Assembly: GCA_902619805.1 (NCBI GenBank)
Contig: CACNGC010000004.1
Span: forward strand, 87,902-151,901
DNA: 64,000 bases
Direction: 5' to 3'
Origin: an uncultured SAR116 cluster alpha proteobacterium
GTDB taxonomy: Bacteria > Pseudomonadota > Alphaproteobacteria > Puniceispirillales > Marisalimonadaceae
Shown here: piece after piece, positions 29,233 through 38,125 of the stretch
Numbering within the stretch: position 1 is the first letter of the stretch
Layout of the letters: the number at the start of each line of letters is the position of its first letter
Program-made: the position numbers and the translations under genes
The notes under the pieces: model-generated
The model's database searches: none
Told to the model about the DNA's origin: nothing
The model's input: the letters and a program-made list of their open reading frames with translations, nothing else

Positions 29233-29997
29233 TTACGCATCGGATTCTGTGGTTGCTGCTGCCCAGATGGCTAAACAGAAAGCAATTTTATTAATAACAT
29301 CTGCAATGTTATAAATAAAATTTAAGCTGTTTGCATCAGCACCACCAGCCATATAACCCATGAAATAACCAATTGGGTAAATAGCCCAACCAATTGTCAC
29401 AATCCATTTCATTGTATTAAAAGCTGATTGAACGGATTCAGGTGCACTTTCTGCACTTATTTTACTAGCTTCACCAGCAAATATTTCATATAGAATGAAT
29501 ATCCATCCAGCCATTCCAATTACAAAACCAATAGTTGCATTTATAAAACCAGCCTCACCTAGATATCCACCAATTAACATTACTAAAGATCCAAGAAACA
29601 ATCTCCAGAACACGCCACCAGCAACTGCTGTACATGCTGCTAAAATCAAGTAGAATTCTATCATTTGAAGTGGAACTGTAATTATCCAATCTACATATCT
29701 AAATACAGTTGGTGATTCTCCTGTGGCTGCCCAAATTTCTCTCATGTAGAAATAGTGAACTCCAGCAACTAAAGTAACAAGAGCACCAACAACTAGAGAT
29801 GTTCTCCACTTGCCTTTAACTCTCAATGATTCCATTAAGAAAAAAACAGTTGCTGCAACCATGGAAATAGATATTATCCAGAAACTTATACCAACAGCAT
29901 CACCTGGGTCTAGATTACCACCGTGTGACCCTGCAAATGAAAGTGTTGGAAGTAAGGCTAAAAAACTAGCCGGTATTAAATATTTTAAAAAAGACAT
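29233..29997 (-). CDS. Proteorhodopsin, light-driven proton pump, blue-tuned
   Basis: Seven-helix type I rhodopsin that pumps protons out of the cell with retinal as chromophore. The 254-residue precursor begins with a cleavable-looking signal sequence (to about residue 22, LSFAGSHGG). In helix C, RYVDWIITVPLQMIEFYLIL contains the proton acceptor Asp103 and donor Glu114, equivalent to D97 and E108 of the green SAR86 protein; His81 is the counter-ion-modulating histidine; Lys237 in VINKIAF binds retinal. The tuning residue equivalent to 105 is Gln111, which predicts blue absorption. AAGGGGAG sits 7 bases before the ATG. Confidence 0.97.
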   Translation of the reverse strand: MSFLKYLIPASFLALLPTLSFAGSHGGNLDPGDAVGISFWIISISMVAATVFFLMESLRVKGKWRTSLVVGALVTLVAGVHYFYMREIWAATGESPTVFRYVDWIITVPLQMIEFYLILAACTAVAGGVFWRLFLGSLVMLIGGYLGEAGFINATIGFVIGMAGWIFILYEIFAGEASKISAESAPESVQSAFNTMKWIVTIGWAIYPIGYFMGYMAGGADANSLNFIYNIADVINKIAFCLAIWAAATTESDA

Positions 29998-30353
29998 TTA
30001 TAAACTCCCCTTATACTTGTCATGTTTAATTTCTAGCAACTGCTAGATTCAATGCAAAATAGCACATTTAGCCAAAACAATAAAAGGGAATTTGTGGTTA
30101 GGCAACAAATAAAAGCAGTTTAATTTCAATTTTTTTTTAAATAAATTGTTAACATATTGTTTTATATAGTTTTTTTAATTGGTAACAATTATCATTTACA
30201 ATCAAAAATTTATTAAATTTGCGTGATTTGTTAGATTTTACTTATAAATTCTACTAATTTTGTATAATTTTTGTGTTCGGAAAGAATAAAATAAATATAA
30301 TTCTTTTAACAAAAATATTTTTAAATAAAATAAATTATACTTTATCTTTGGAA
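29998..30353 (-). promoter_or_regulatory. Long control region upstream of proteorhodopsin
   Basis: 356 bases with no gene. The strong ribosome binding site AAGGGGAG is at 30005-30012. A perfect 16-base inverted repeat, TCTAGCA-AC-TGCTAGA, lies at 30032-30047. A candidate promoter reads, on the minus strand, TTGTTG (30103-30108), a 17-base spacer and TTTTAT (30080-30085). The remaining part (30110-30353) is nearly pure A/T with T and A tracts and holds no ORF or RNA that I can support. This is the longest gene-free stretch in the window. Confidence 0.45.
30032..30047. repeat. Perfect palindrome in the proteorhodopsin leader
   Basis: Seven-base arms TCTAGCA and TGCTAGA around AC, 34 bases upstream of the opsin start codon. 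In DNA it could be a dimeric-repressor operator; in RNA a small hairpin just above the ribosome binding site. There is no direct evidence for either. Confidence 0.45.
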
Positions 30354-31130
30354 TTAAATTATTAAATTACCACGAATACTTTTTTTAATAATTTCCCAAT
30401 TAGGATTTTTTGGTTTTATTGCTTTTGACTTAAGTTGTTTATGAAGACTAATTCTATAACTTTTATTTTTGATAACCTTATCAATCCATTCTGATAATTT
30501 ATTTTCTTCAATACCTAAACTACAAATAAGAGATAATAATGCGTTTTTTTCACTAGAACTTTTTAATGTAACATTCTCAGCATTAATTTCGGATAATCTT
30601 TTAGGTTTGTTATCGTAAAATGGAAAAACACCTGAAATTGAAATATATCCATATATTGGTTTTTCATATTTAAAATCTTTTATTTTTACAGTATCTAACT
30701 TTAACTTAACGAAACTGTACGCAACTCCTAATGCTTCACTTAAATGCATAATTTCTAATTGTTCTTCATTTAGCCATAATACATTAAGTTCTACATTAGT
30801 TCCTTTACTAGGCCATTGGGTAGCTGGCATTGATCCATAGGCAGACAAAGACGCTGCATAAACTATATCAGAGTCTATTAAAATAGCAGGCGTGACACAA
30901 ATATTCTGATTTAATGAAAATTTTCTTTTTAATTGATATGGTGATCTATTAGAACCAACTGATAATATAGGTATTCTATTACTTAAATCATCACATATAC
31001 CTTTAACAAATTTACCCTTATAAAATGAAAAAGAATAATTAGGCGCAAAATATGGATAGCTTACAGCTCTATTAAATGATGATAAATTTGGAAACAACTC
31101 TTCAGAAATTTGTTTATCAATATATTTCAT
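30354..31130 (-). CDS. Conserved protein of unknown function
   Basis: A 258-residue product without signal peptide or membrane helix. I do not recognise a characterised family. Features that look conserved are a SVGSNRSPYQLKRKF segment (near 57-71), AYGSMPATQWPSKGT (near 97-111) and ELNVLWLNEEQLEIMHLSEA (near 113-132); GSNRSP recalls the YGSN-type nucleotide loop of gamma-glutamylcyclotransferase-fold proteins, but that is only a resemblance. It starts 11 bases after the argC stop and so is probably cotranscribed with argC; it ends upstream of the opsin control region. Confidence 0.7.
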   Translation of the reverse strand: MKYIDKQISEELFPNLSSFNRAVSYPYFAPNYSFSFYKGKFVKGICDDLSNRIPILSVGSNRSPYQLKRKFSLNQNICVTPAILIDSDIVYAASLSAYGSMPATQWPSKGTNVELNVLWLNEEQLEIMHLSEALGVAYSFVKLKLDTVKIKDFKYEKPIYGYISISGVFPFYDNKPKRLSEINAENVTLKSSSEKNALLSLICSLGIEENKLSEWIDKVIKNKSYRISLHKQLKSKAIKPKNPNWEIIKKSIRGNLII

Positions 31131-31141
31131 ATGACATTATT

Positions 31142-32089
31142 TTACTTTAAACCCAAAGTCTCATCAAAACCTAAAGCAATATTCATAGATTGAATAGCAG
31201 CACCCGAAGCACCCTTACCTAAATTATCTAATCTGGAAGAAATAATTAACTGATCATTGTCGTCATTCCCAAACACACTTATATCAAGACAGTTTGTTCC
31301 TACTAAATTATCTGGCCTAAAATATCCTTTATCGCTTATACCTTCATCTTTTTTTAAAACTTTAATAAAGTTAGCTCCTGAGTAAAATTCTTCCATTAAG
31401 TATTGGACCTTTTCCGTATCTATTTCATCATTAAACCAAGAAAAATGTAATGGTATAGATACTATCATACCTTGAATAAAATCACCAACTGATGGACTAA
31501 AAATTGGTGTTTTCTCTAAATTATTATGATAAATTATTTCTGGTAAATGTTTGTGATTTAATTTAAGTCCATAATTAAAAAAAGGTTCATGATCTGTTTC
31601 TTTAAAATAATTAATCATGGATTTTCCGCCACCTGAATAACCACTAACTGCGTTTATGACAATTGGAATATTTTTACTTAAAATACCATTTGATATCAGC
31701 GGTTTCAGAATTACATTAGCCCCAGTAGGATAACATCCTGGCGATGCAATACGTTTTGAATTTTTAAGACTTTTTCTGTAATTCTCTCCTAACTCTGGAA
31801 GTCCATATGACCAATTCGCGTTAGTTCTATGAGCTGTAGAAGCATCAATAATTATTGGTGATTTATCTCCAAGTTCGTCAGCTATTTGAACAGTTTCAAT
31901 AGATATTTCATCAGGTAAGCACAAAAATGTTACATCCGATTTTGCTAGCATTTCTTTTTTATAAGAAATATCTTTTCTTTTAGATTGATCAACTGACATT
32001 ATATTAATATTTGGATGCTTACTTAACTTTTCATGAACTTGCAAACCTGTGGTGCCAGTTTCTCCATCAATAAAAATATCCTTTTTCAT
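31142..32089 (-). CDS. argC: N-acetyl-gamma-glutamyl-phosphate reductase
   Basis: NADPH-dependent reductase in arginine synthesis. The 315-residue protein is the shorter type 2 form: N-terminal DGETGTTGLQVHEKL nucleotide-binding loop, catalytic cysteine in ASPGCYPTGANV (near 118), VSGYSGGGKSM and the C-terminal DNLGKGASGAAIQSMN. Cytoplasmic. Divergent from tldE. Confidence 0.95.
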   Translation of the reverse strand: MKKDIFIDGETGTTGLQVHEKLSKHPNINIMSVDQSKRKDISYKKEMLAKSDVTFLCLPDEISIETVQIADELGDKSPIIIDASTAHRTNANWSYGLPELGENYRKSLKNSKRIASPGCYPTGANVILKPLISNGILSKNIPIVINAVSGYSGGGKSMINYFKETDHEPFFNYGLKLNHKHLPEIIYHNNLEKTPIFSPSVGDFIQGMIVSIPLHFSWFNDEIDTEKVQYLMEEFYSGANFIKVLKKDEGISDKGYFRPDNLVGTNCLDISVFGNDDNDQLIISSRLDNLGKGASGAAIQSMNIALGFDETLGLK

Positions 32090-32195
32090 ATTTACCTATT
32101 TATATACTTATAATGTTGCAACAATTAAGACAGTATATTAATAAAGCATATATAAATCTTTTGTAAATTCTCTTTTTCATAGGAACAAAATTTAA

Positions 32196-33554
32196 ATGTC
32201 TACAAAAAAACTTAATGATAAGGATATTATGAACCTTCTTATTGATACAGCTATTAAAAATGGCGCAACTAGTGCAGACTGTGTCTTATCGAGAAGCAGA
32301 GGTGTGTCGATTACTAGAAGATTAGGTAAAGATGAAAACATTCAAAGATATGAAGACTTTGACACTGGATTAAGAGTATTTGTTGATAATAAAATTTCAT
32401 CAATTTCAACTAATGAAAATTCTGAAGAAGCTCTGAAAGAGGTTGCAAAAAGAGCTGTCGAAATGGCTAAAATTGCGCCAGAAGATAAATTTAGCTTTAT
32501 AGCAAGCAAAGAGATGCTTCAAAACTCCCCAATACAAGACGGTATTTTTATTGATAGTTATGATTCTGTAGAACCAAGTATTGATTTAATAAGAGATAGA
32601 GCATCAGAAGTTGAAGATATAGCTTTAAGTGTAAAAGGTATCACTAATAGTGATGGTGCAGATTCATCATGGGGTGAAGGAGAAACACTCTTGATGACGT
32701 CTAATGGTTTTTTCGGGTCGACAAAAAAATCTAACCACAGCGTATCAGTAGTTGTTATTGCTGAAAAAAATGGAAAAATGGAGAGAGACTATGATTATTC
32801 TTCAAAAGTTTATGGAGAAGATCTAAAAGACGGCAAAAAAATCGGATATGAAGCCGCAAAAAAAACACTGGCAAGGATTGGTGCTAAAAAACCAGTAACT
32901 GGACAATATCCAGTAATTTTCGACCCAAGAGTATCTAGGTCAATAGCGAGTCACTTTGCATCAGCTATTAATGGATCATCAATAGCACGCAAAACTAGCT
33001 TTCTAAAAGATTCCTTAAATTGTAAAATTGCAAATCAATCAATTACTTTAATTGATGACCCCTTTCTTGAAAGAGGTTTAGGCTCAAGATTATTTGATGC
33101 AGAAGGCCTTGGTACCTCCAAGCATGTATTAATTGAGGATGGAGTACTCAAAAATTGGTTATTAGATTTATCATCTGCAAGACAATTAAATATGTTTCCA
33201 ACTGCAAATGCAAAAAGAGGTATTAGTGGCCCTCCTGTGCCGGGCACAACTAATCTGACTTTATTACCCGGTGAGGCTTCACCTGAAAGTATTATTTCTA
33301 GTATAAGTAATGGTTTTTACATCACTGATATGATTGGCAGCAGTGTATCTATGGTTACCGGTGATTATAGCCGTGGTGCTAGTGGTTTTTGGATTAAAAA
33401 TGGAGAATTATCAACCCCCATTACAGAAGCAACTATAGCAGGTAATTTAAAGGATATGTTTAAGACACTTAAACCTGCTAATGATCTTGATTTTACACAT
33501 TCTATAAATTGTCCAACTATTTTAATTGAAGGCATGACAATAGCAGGTAATTAA
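32196..33554 (+). CDS. pmbA: TldE/PmbA, non-catalytic partner of TldD
   Basis: 452-residue member of the TldD/PmbA family. Unlike TldD at 20.2 kb it has no HExxxH motif; the corresponding region reads DPRVSRSIASHFASAINGSS. The C-terminal family region GTTNLTLLPGE and SGFWIKNGE are present. With TldD it forms the peptide-degrading heterodimer. TAGGA lies about 11 bases before the ATG. It is followed at once by the phosphatase gene, whose TTG start touches its stop. Confidence 0.94.
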   Translation: MSTKKLNDKDIMNLLIDTAIKNGATSADCVLSRSRGVSITRRLGKDENIQRYEDFDTGLRVFVDNKISSISTNENSEEALKEVAKRAVEMAKIAPEDKFSFIASKEMLQNSPIQDGIFIDSYDSVEPSIDLIRDRASEVEDIALSVKGITNSDGADSSWGEGETLLMTSNGFFGSTKKSNHSVSVVVIAEKNGKMERDYDYSSKVYGEDLKDGKKIGYEAAKKTLARIGAKKPVTGQYPVIFDPRVSRSIASHFASAINGSSIARKTSFLKDSLNCKIANQSITLIDDPFLERGLGSRLFDAEGLGTSKHVLIEDGVLKNWLLDLSSARQLNMFPTANAKRGISGPPVPGTTNLTLLPGEASPESIISSISNGFYITDMIGSSVSMVTGDYSRGASGFWIKNGELSTPITEATIAGNLKDMFKTLKPANDLDFTHSINCPTILIEGMTIAGN

Positions 33555-34217
33555 TTGATAGAAAGATCAAAAAATATAAAATTTAACAGATTTTTAGCTT
33601 GGTTTGACATGATTGTTAAAGATCATGGATTTTTGAGATTTTGTTATCACAATTTTCATCAAATTGACGAAAAATTGTATAGGTCAAATATGCCTACACC
33701 CCTTAGAATAAAGAGCTACGGTAAACTCGGAATAAAAACTATAATAAATCTTAGAGGAATTAGAAGGGATGGTGGCTGGTTATTAGAAAACGAGGCTTGT
33801 GAAAAAAACAACATAAAATTAATAGATTTTAGAGCAAGGTCTCGCGCAGCTCCTGAAAAAGATATGATATTTAAAGCTGAAAAACTTTTTAAATCTATAA
33901 AATATCCTGCTTTAATACATTGTAAATCAGGTGCTGACAGGGCTGGTATAATGTCTGCATTATATATGCTGACTTATAAAAAAGAACATCCCAAAATTGC
34001 AAAACAACAATTATCTTGGAAATATCTTCACGTAAAATGGGCAAAACCTGGAGTGTTAGATAGTTTTGTTGAAGAATATTCAAAACAATATAAACAAAAT
34101 GAAATGAAGTTTATAGATTGGGTAAAAGAAAAGTATGATCCTGAAAAATTAGAGCATAATTTTCGATCTATTTGGTGGGTTAATAGATTATTAGATGATT
34201 TTTTGAAAAGAGAATAA
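33555..34217 (+). CDS. Tyrosine/dual-specificity phosphatase-like protein
   Basis: 220-residue protein of the cysteine-phosphatase superfamily. The P-loop is HCKSGADRAG (near residues 121-130), matching HCxxGxxRxG with the catalytic Cys and Arg; a possible general acid lies in FRARSRAAPEKD. The start is a TTG at 33555 immediately after the tldE stop; the next ATG at 33612 or so would remove conserved-looking residues. Homologues in alphaproteobacteria sit near lipid A genes, as here, and the MsbA-like exporter is convergent 6 bases away. The substrate (lipid, sugar or protein phosphate) is unknown. Confidence 0.82.
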   Translation: MIERSKNIKFNRFLAWFDMIVKDHGFLRFCYHNFHQIDEKLYRSNMPTPLRIKSYGKLGIKTIINLRGIRRDGGWLLENEACEKNNIKLIDFRARSRAAPEKDMIFKAEKLFKSIKYPALIHCKSGADRAGIMSALYMLTYKKEHPKIAKQQLSWKYLHVKWAKPGVLDSFVEEYSKQYKQNEMKFIDWVKEKYDPEKLEHNFRSIWWVNRLLDDFLKRE

Positions 34218-34223
34218 CTTTTC

Positions 34224-35978
34224 TTAAGTACCTGTTTTATATAGTTTTTTGTAATAATCAGAATTTTTAATTAACTCTTTGTGATTACCTGAATCTAAAA
34301 TTTTACCTTTATTAAATAAAATTATTTGATCTGAATTAATTATTGTGGAAAGTCTATGCGCAATAGTGATTGTAGTCTTATTCTTTGTTAATGTTTCAAG
34401 TGTTCTATTAATTTCGCTCTCAGTTTTAACATCAAGGGAACTTGTTGCCTCATCTAGGAGTAAGATAGGAGCATCTTTTAGGATAGCTCTAGCAATTGAT
34501 ATACGCTGTTTTTGTCCTCCAGATAATGTGTTACCACCTTCTCCAACAACCGTATTATAACCATTTAAAGAATTAGTTATAAATTCGTGTATATCTGCAT
34601 TCATTGCTGCTTTTTTAACTTTATGATCAGGTGCATTTAAATTCCCAAATCTAATATTATCCATAAAACTTTTGTTATAAATTATAGTTTCCTGACTAAC
34701 CAATGAAATATTATTTCGAAGTGAATTTAAACTAATGTTCTTAATGTTTTCTTCATTAATTAATATTTCCCCATTTATTGGGTCATAAAATCTTGAAATT
34801 AAATTGATGATTGTTGATTTACCAGACCCACTTTGCCCTACCAGTGCAACTTTTGAGCCTGAATTAACAACAAAGTTGATATCATCTAATATCTTGTTCT
34901 TTTTATTATATGCAAAACTGACTGACTTAAAAGTTATTTTTGGTGGTTTATTTTTTGTTATTTTTAAATTAAGAGCAGAAGATAAACTAATAACTTTTGG
35001 AGTGATTTTCAATTGTGTGTAAATCCTTCCTAAAGCAGAAATAGCTTCTTGAAAAACAGTATTGAATGTTCCCAATGCCCTGGCAGGTTGTGCAATCATT
35101 AACAATGCCGTTACAAAGCCCACAACACTTCCTGGAGATAATTCACCTATTGATACCCGGTAGCCTGCAAAACCAATTACACTAGCTGCTGCAACTCCTC
35201 CTAAAATTTCTAATATAGGCAAAACTTTTGCTCTACCAATTACCAAACTGAACATTTTTTTAAATAACGAGTTTAATACACCTTTAGATCTATTAATTTC
35301 CATATTCTCTAAATTATACGATTTTACCATTCTTATGCCTTGAAGCATCTCAGTGAGCGTAGAGGTTACTGTTTCCATTTGTTCTTGAAGAGATGTTGCT
35401 ATGATCTTTTGTTTTTTTCCAATCCTAACAATAGGTCTTAATGCTAGTGGGTAAATTAGTATAACTAATATTGATAAAAGCCAATCTAACCAAATTAGAT
35501 AAAACAATAATGCTATAACTATAAAAGTATCCCTAACCAAATTATTTATAGTTCTTTCAAAACCATCTCTAATCAAAATAACATCATTCATTATTCTAGA
35601 TACATGATTGCCCGAAGATAATTTATTTAATTCATCCAAGTCGGCGGTTATCAATTTCTTAGTTAGTTTTTTTTGGATATCTACCGAAATTGATAATGAG
35701 ATTTTAGAAACTTGTCTTATTTGGAAAAACATTGCAATACCTCGAATGAATGCAACAAAAGCAATAATAAAAGGGAAAATAATCCAGTTTCTATTATCAT
35801 CTAGTAAACCATCGAAAACCAATTGTATTAAGTAAGGATAGATTGAAGCGGTAGCAGCAACAACAACCAATAATATAAAAGCCAAAATTATATCAATCTT
35901 ATAATTGGATACAAAATCATTCCAAAATTCTATAATTAAACTTTTATTTTTGTTTGTTATCATTTGGTTTGTGTTCAT
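34224..35978 (-). CDS. MsbA-like ABC exporter (lipid A-core flippase family)
   Basis: Half-size ABC exporter of 584 residues: six membrane helices in the first 320 residues, then the ATPase domain with Walker A GQSGSGKST (near 382), signature LSGGQKQRIS (near 485), Walker B ILLLDEATSSLD and the H-loop IAHRLSTI. Its place next to waaA, lpxK and acyltransferase genes suggests lipid A-core transport, though many paralogues carry other substrates, so I leave the symbol blank. Confidence 0.88.
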   Translation of the reverse strand: MNTNQMITNKNKSLIIEFWNDFVSNYKIDIILAFILLVVVAATASIYPYLIQLVFDGLLDDNRNWIIFPFIIAFVAFIRGIAMFFQIRQVSKISLSISVDIQKKLTKKLITADLDELNKLSSGNHVSRIMNDVILIRDGFERTINNLVRDTFIVIALLFYLIWLDWLLSILVILIYPLALRPIVRIGKKQKIIATSLQEQMETVTSTLTEMLQGIRMVKSYNLENMEINRSKGVLNSLFKKMFSLVIGRAKVLPILEILGGVAAASVIGFAGYRVSIGELSPGSVVGFVTALLMIAQPARALGTFNTVFQEAISALGRIYTQLKITPKVISLSSALNLKITKNKPPKITFKSVSFAYNKKNKILDDINFVVNSGSKVALVGQSGSGKSTIINLISRFYDPINGEILINEENIKNISLNSLRNNISLVSQETIIYNKSFMDNIRFGNLNAPDHKVKKAAMNADIHEFITNSLNGYNTVVGEGGNTLSGGQKQRISIARAILKDAPILLLDEATSSLDVKTESEINRTLETLTKNKTTITIAHRLSTIINSDQIILFNKGKILDSGNHKELIKNSDYYKKLYKTGT

Positions 35979-36106
35979 ATCAATTCAACTACTATATCAT
36001 TTATTTTAATCTATAATAATAATTATATGTATAGATAGTTATTTTGTTTTGTGTAAATTTAATTTAATACTCAATTTTAAATATGTGCAGTAATTTGGAT
36101 TTTTAA

Positions 36107-36778
36107 ATGCGTATTTTAAAACGTTTCAGCAAAACTGGTACCGGTCAAAAACTAATTGGTTTTATTTTTTATTTTATCACAAAATTAATTTCACATTCAA
36201 TTAGATGGGAATATTTTGAGCAAAGCAAAAAATCAAAAATTTTTGATAATAAACATAAATATATTTTTTGTTGCTGGCATAATAAGTTATTTTTAGGACC
36301 ACATCTTTTGCCAAGAAATAGAGTAATTAATGCTCTTCAGTCCAGTCATTCTGATGGAATGATTACCTCTCTAGCATTTCAATATCTTGGAATGAATGTA
36401 ATACTAGGCTCCTCAAAAAAAGGAGGAATGCAAGCATTCAGGAAAATGTTAAAATGTTTACAATTAGGTGAAAGCATAGCGATTACACCAGATGGTCCAA
36501 AAGGACCTAAAGAAACTGTAAAGGAAGGTATTATAAAACTAGCACAAATGACAAATACGCCTATTATCCCTTTGGTATGGGCTACTAAAAAATATAAAAT
36601 CATTAATTCTTGGGATAATTTTGTTATACCATATCCGTTTTCAAAAGGAATATATAGTTTTGGGAAACCAATATATATAGAAAAAGAAATAAATATAAAT
36701 AAATTTGAGATTGAAAGACAAAATCTTGAAAATGAAATCAAAAGACTTACTAAAAAATTAGAGAATAGAATAAATTGA
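36107..36778 (+). CDS. DUF374 lysophospholipid-acyltransferase-like protein
   Basis: 223-residue protein of the DUF374 family found beside waaA and lpxK in many alphaproteobacteria. The acyltransferase-type histidine-acid motif is present as SSHSDGMI (near 86), and PDGPKGPKETVKEGIIKLAQ (near 127-146) is the second conserved block. A short hydrophobic N-terminus may bind the membrane. Likely works on lipid A or a related lipid; the exact acyl acceptor is not known. Ends with TGA. Confidence 0.85.
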   Translation: MRILKRFSKTGTGQKLIGFIFYFITKLISHSIRWEYFEQSKKSKIFDNKHKYIFCCWHNKLFLGPHLLPRNRVINALQSSHSDGMITSLAFQYLGMNVILGSSKKGGMQAFRKMLKCLQLGESIAITPDGPKGPKETVKEGIIKLAQMTNTPIIPLVWATKKYKIINSWDNFVIPYPFSKGIYSFGKPIYIEKEININKFEIERQNLENEIKRLTKKLENRIN

Positions 36779-36805
36779 ACCTTATAATGAATTTGGAAAC
36801 TTACA

Positions 36806-38125
36806 ATGACACTATCAACATATAATCTTTTATGGAGAATATTAAAATTGTTTTTGCCAAGTTATTTACTAAGACGTCAAAAAAAAGGAAAAGAGGATAA
36901 ATATAGACTTAGTGAAAGGTTTGGAATTTCAAAAAAATTGCGACCAGATGGTACTATTGTTTGGTTGCATGGAACTAGTGTTGGTGAGTCTGTTGCAGCC
37001 TTAGCGCTTGCTAATTCAATGAAAAAAAATGGTTTTGGTAAAAATAAAAATGAGTTTTTTTTGTTAACAACTAACACTACTTCTGCTGGAAAATTAATAA
37101 AAGATAAAATAAAAAAAGGTTTACCTGCAATTCATCAATATCATCCTTATGATCATCCTAAATTTGTTTCAAAATTTTTAGATCAATGGAAACCTAATAT
37201 GGCTGTTTTTATGGAATCAGATTTCTGGCCTAATTTAATATATTTAACTGCAAATTCCAATATTCCAACTATTCTAGCATCTTCACAAATGTCAGATAAA
37301 TCTGCTCGTTTTTGGACAGGGTTAGGTTACTTTTTGGCAAGAAAAATTTTTAGTAAAGTTGATCATGTTTTAGCTGTTGATCCTAAACAAGAAGCTTTAT
37401 TTAAGAAATTAGGTGCTAAAAATGTTAAAAGTTTAACAAGTCTTAAATCAATAGCTGAAAAACTCCCTATAGATCAAAATTATGTAATGCAGCTAAAAAA
37501 AAATATACATAGAAAAAAAATATTAATTGCTGCCTCAACTCATCCTGGAGAAGAAGAGTTAATGATTAAGTTAGCTGACCTCTTTAGAAAAAACTCTCAT
37601 GATAATATTTTAATTATAATCGCACCAAGACATATTAATCGAAGCCTAGGAATTCAAAATAGAATAAAAGCTGCTGGATTCGACGTAAAATCAAGAAGCA
37701 AAGGTGAGTTTCCATCAAAAAATGATATTTTCTATCTTTCAGATACAATGGGGGAAATGGGCTCACTCATGGAAATATCGGATTTAGTTTTTGTAGCTGG
37801 ATCTATGGTGCCCGTTGGAGGTCACAGCCCATCTGAAGCATCTCAATTTGGTAAGCCAGTTATAATGGGTCCACATTCTGAAAAATGTGATGCTCAGATT
37901 AAAGATCTGGTTTGGTCTGGAGGTGCTATACAAATAAAAAAAGGCCAAAAAATGAATGAGAATTTTCTTAATAATGTTGTTGAGTTACTTAGTAACTCAG
38001 AACGCTTAGAAGATATGGGAAGAAATAGTTTAATTGCCTCTGGTTATGCGCAACAACGTGCAGATGAAGCAAGTATAAATTTAATTGAACTATTAAAAAC
38101 ATACAGAAACAAAAATGTTGCTTAA
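36806..38125 (+). CDS. waaA: 3-deoxy-D-manno-octulosonic acid transferase
   Basis: GT30 glycosyltransferase adding Kdo to lipid A precursor at the cytoplasmic face of the inner membrane. The 439-residue protein has the N-terminal membrane-associated helix, the catalytic-base region VWLHGTSVGESVA (near 52-64), FMESDFWPN (near 137) and the C-terminal GGHSPSEASQFGKPVIMGPH substrate-binding block. It overlaps lpxK by 11 bases. Confidence 0.95.
   Translation: MTLSTYNLLWRILKLFLPSYLLRRQKKGKEDKYRLSERFGISKKLRPDGTIVWLHGTSVGESVAALALANSMKKNGFGKNKNEFFLLTTNTTSAGKLIKDKIKKGLPAIHQYHPYDHPKFVSKFLDQWKPNMAVFMESDFWPNLIYLTANSNIPTILASSQMSDKSARFWTGLGYFLARKIFSKVDHVLAVDPKQEALFKKLGAKNVKSLTSLKSIAEKLPIDQNYVMQLKKNIHRKKILIAASTHPGEEELMIKLADLFRKNSHDNILIIIAPRHINRSLGIQNRIKAAGFDVKSRSKGEFPSKNDIFYLSDTMGEMGSLMEISDLVFVAGSMVPVGGHSPSEASQFGKPVIMGPHSEKCDAQIKDLVWSGGAIQIKKGQKMNENFLNNVVELLSNSERLEDMGRNSLIASGYAQQRADEASINLIELLKTYRNKNVA

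Noticed and set aside
30190..30215. Weak Fur-box-like sequence upstream of the opsin
   Set aside because: Only partial resemblance to GATAAT repeats in DNA that is over 80% A/T; expected by chance.
34205..34223. GAAAAG...CTTTTC hairpin at the phosphatase/ABC junction
   Set aside because: Weak, almost all-A/T stem that overlaps the stop codon region; no clear T tract after it.
36379..36741. 120-codon minus-strand ORF inside the DUF374 gene
   Set aside because: Antisense shadow; conserved acyltransferase motifs are on the plus strand.
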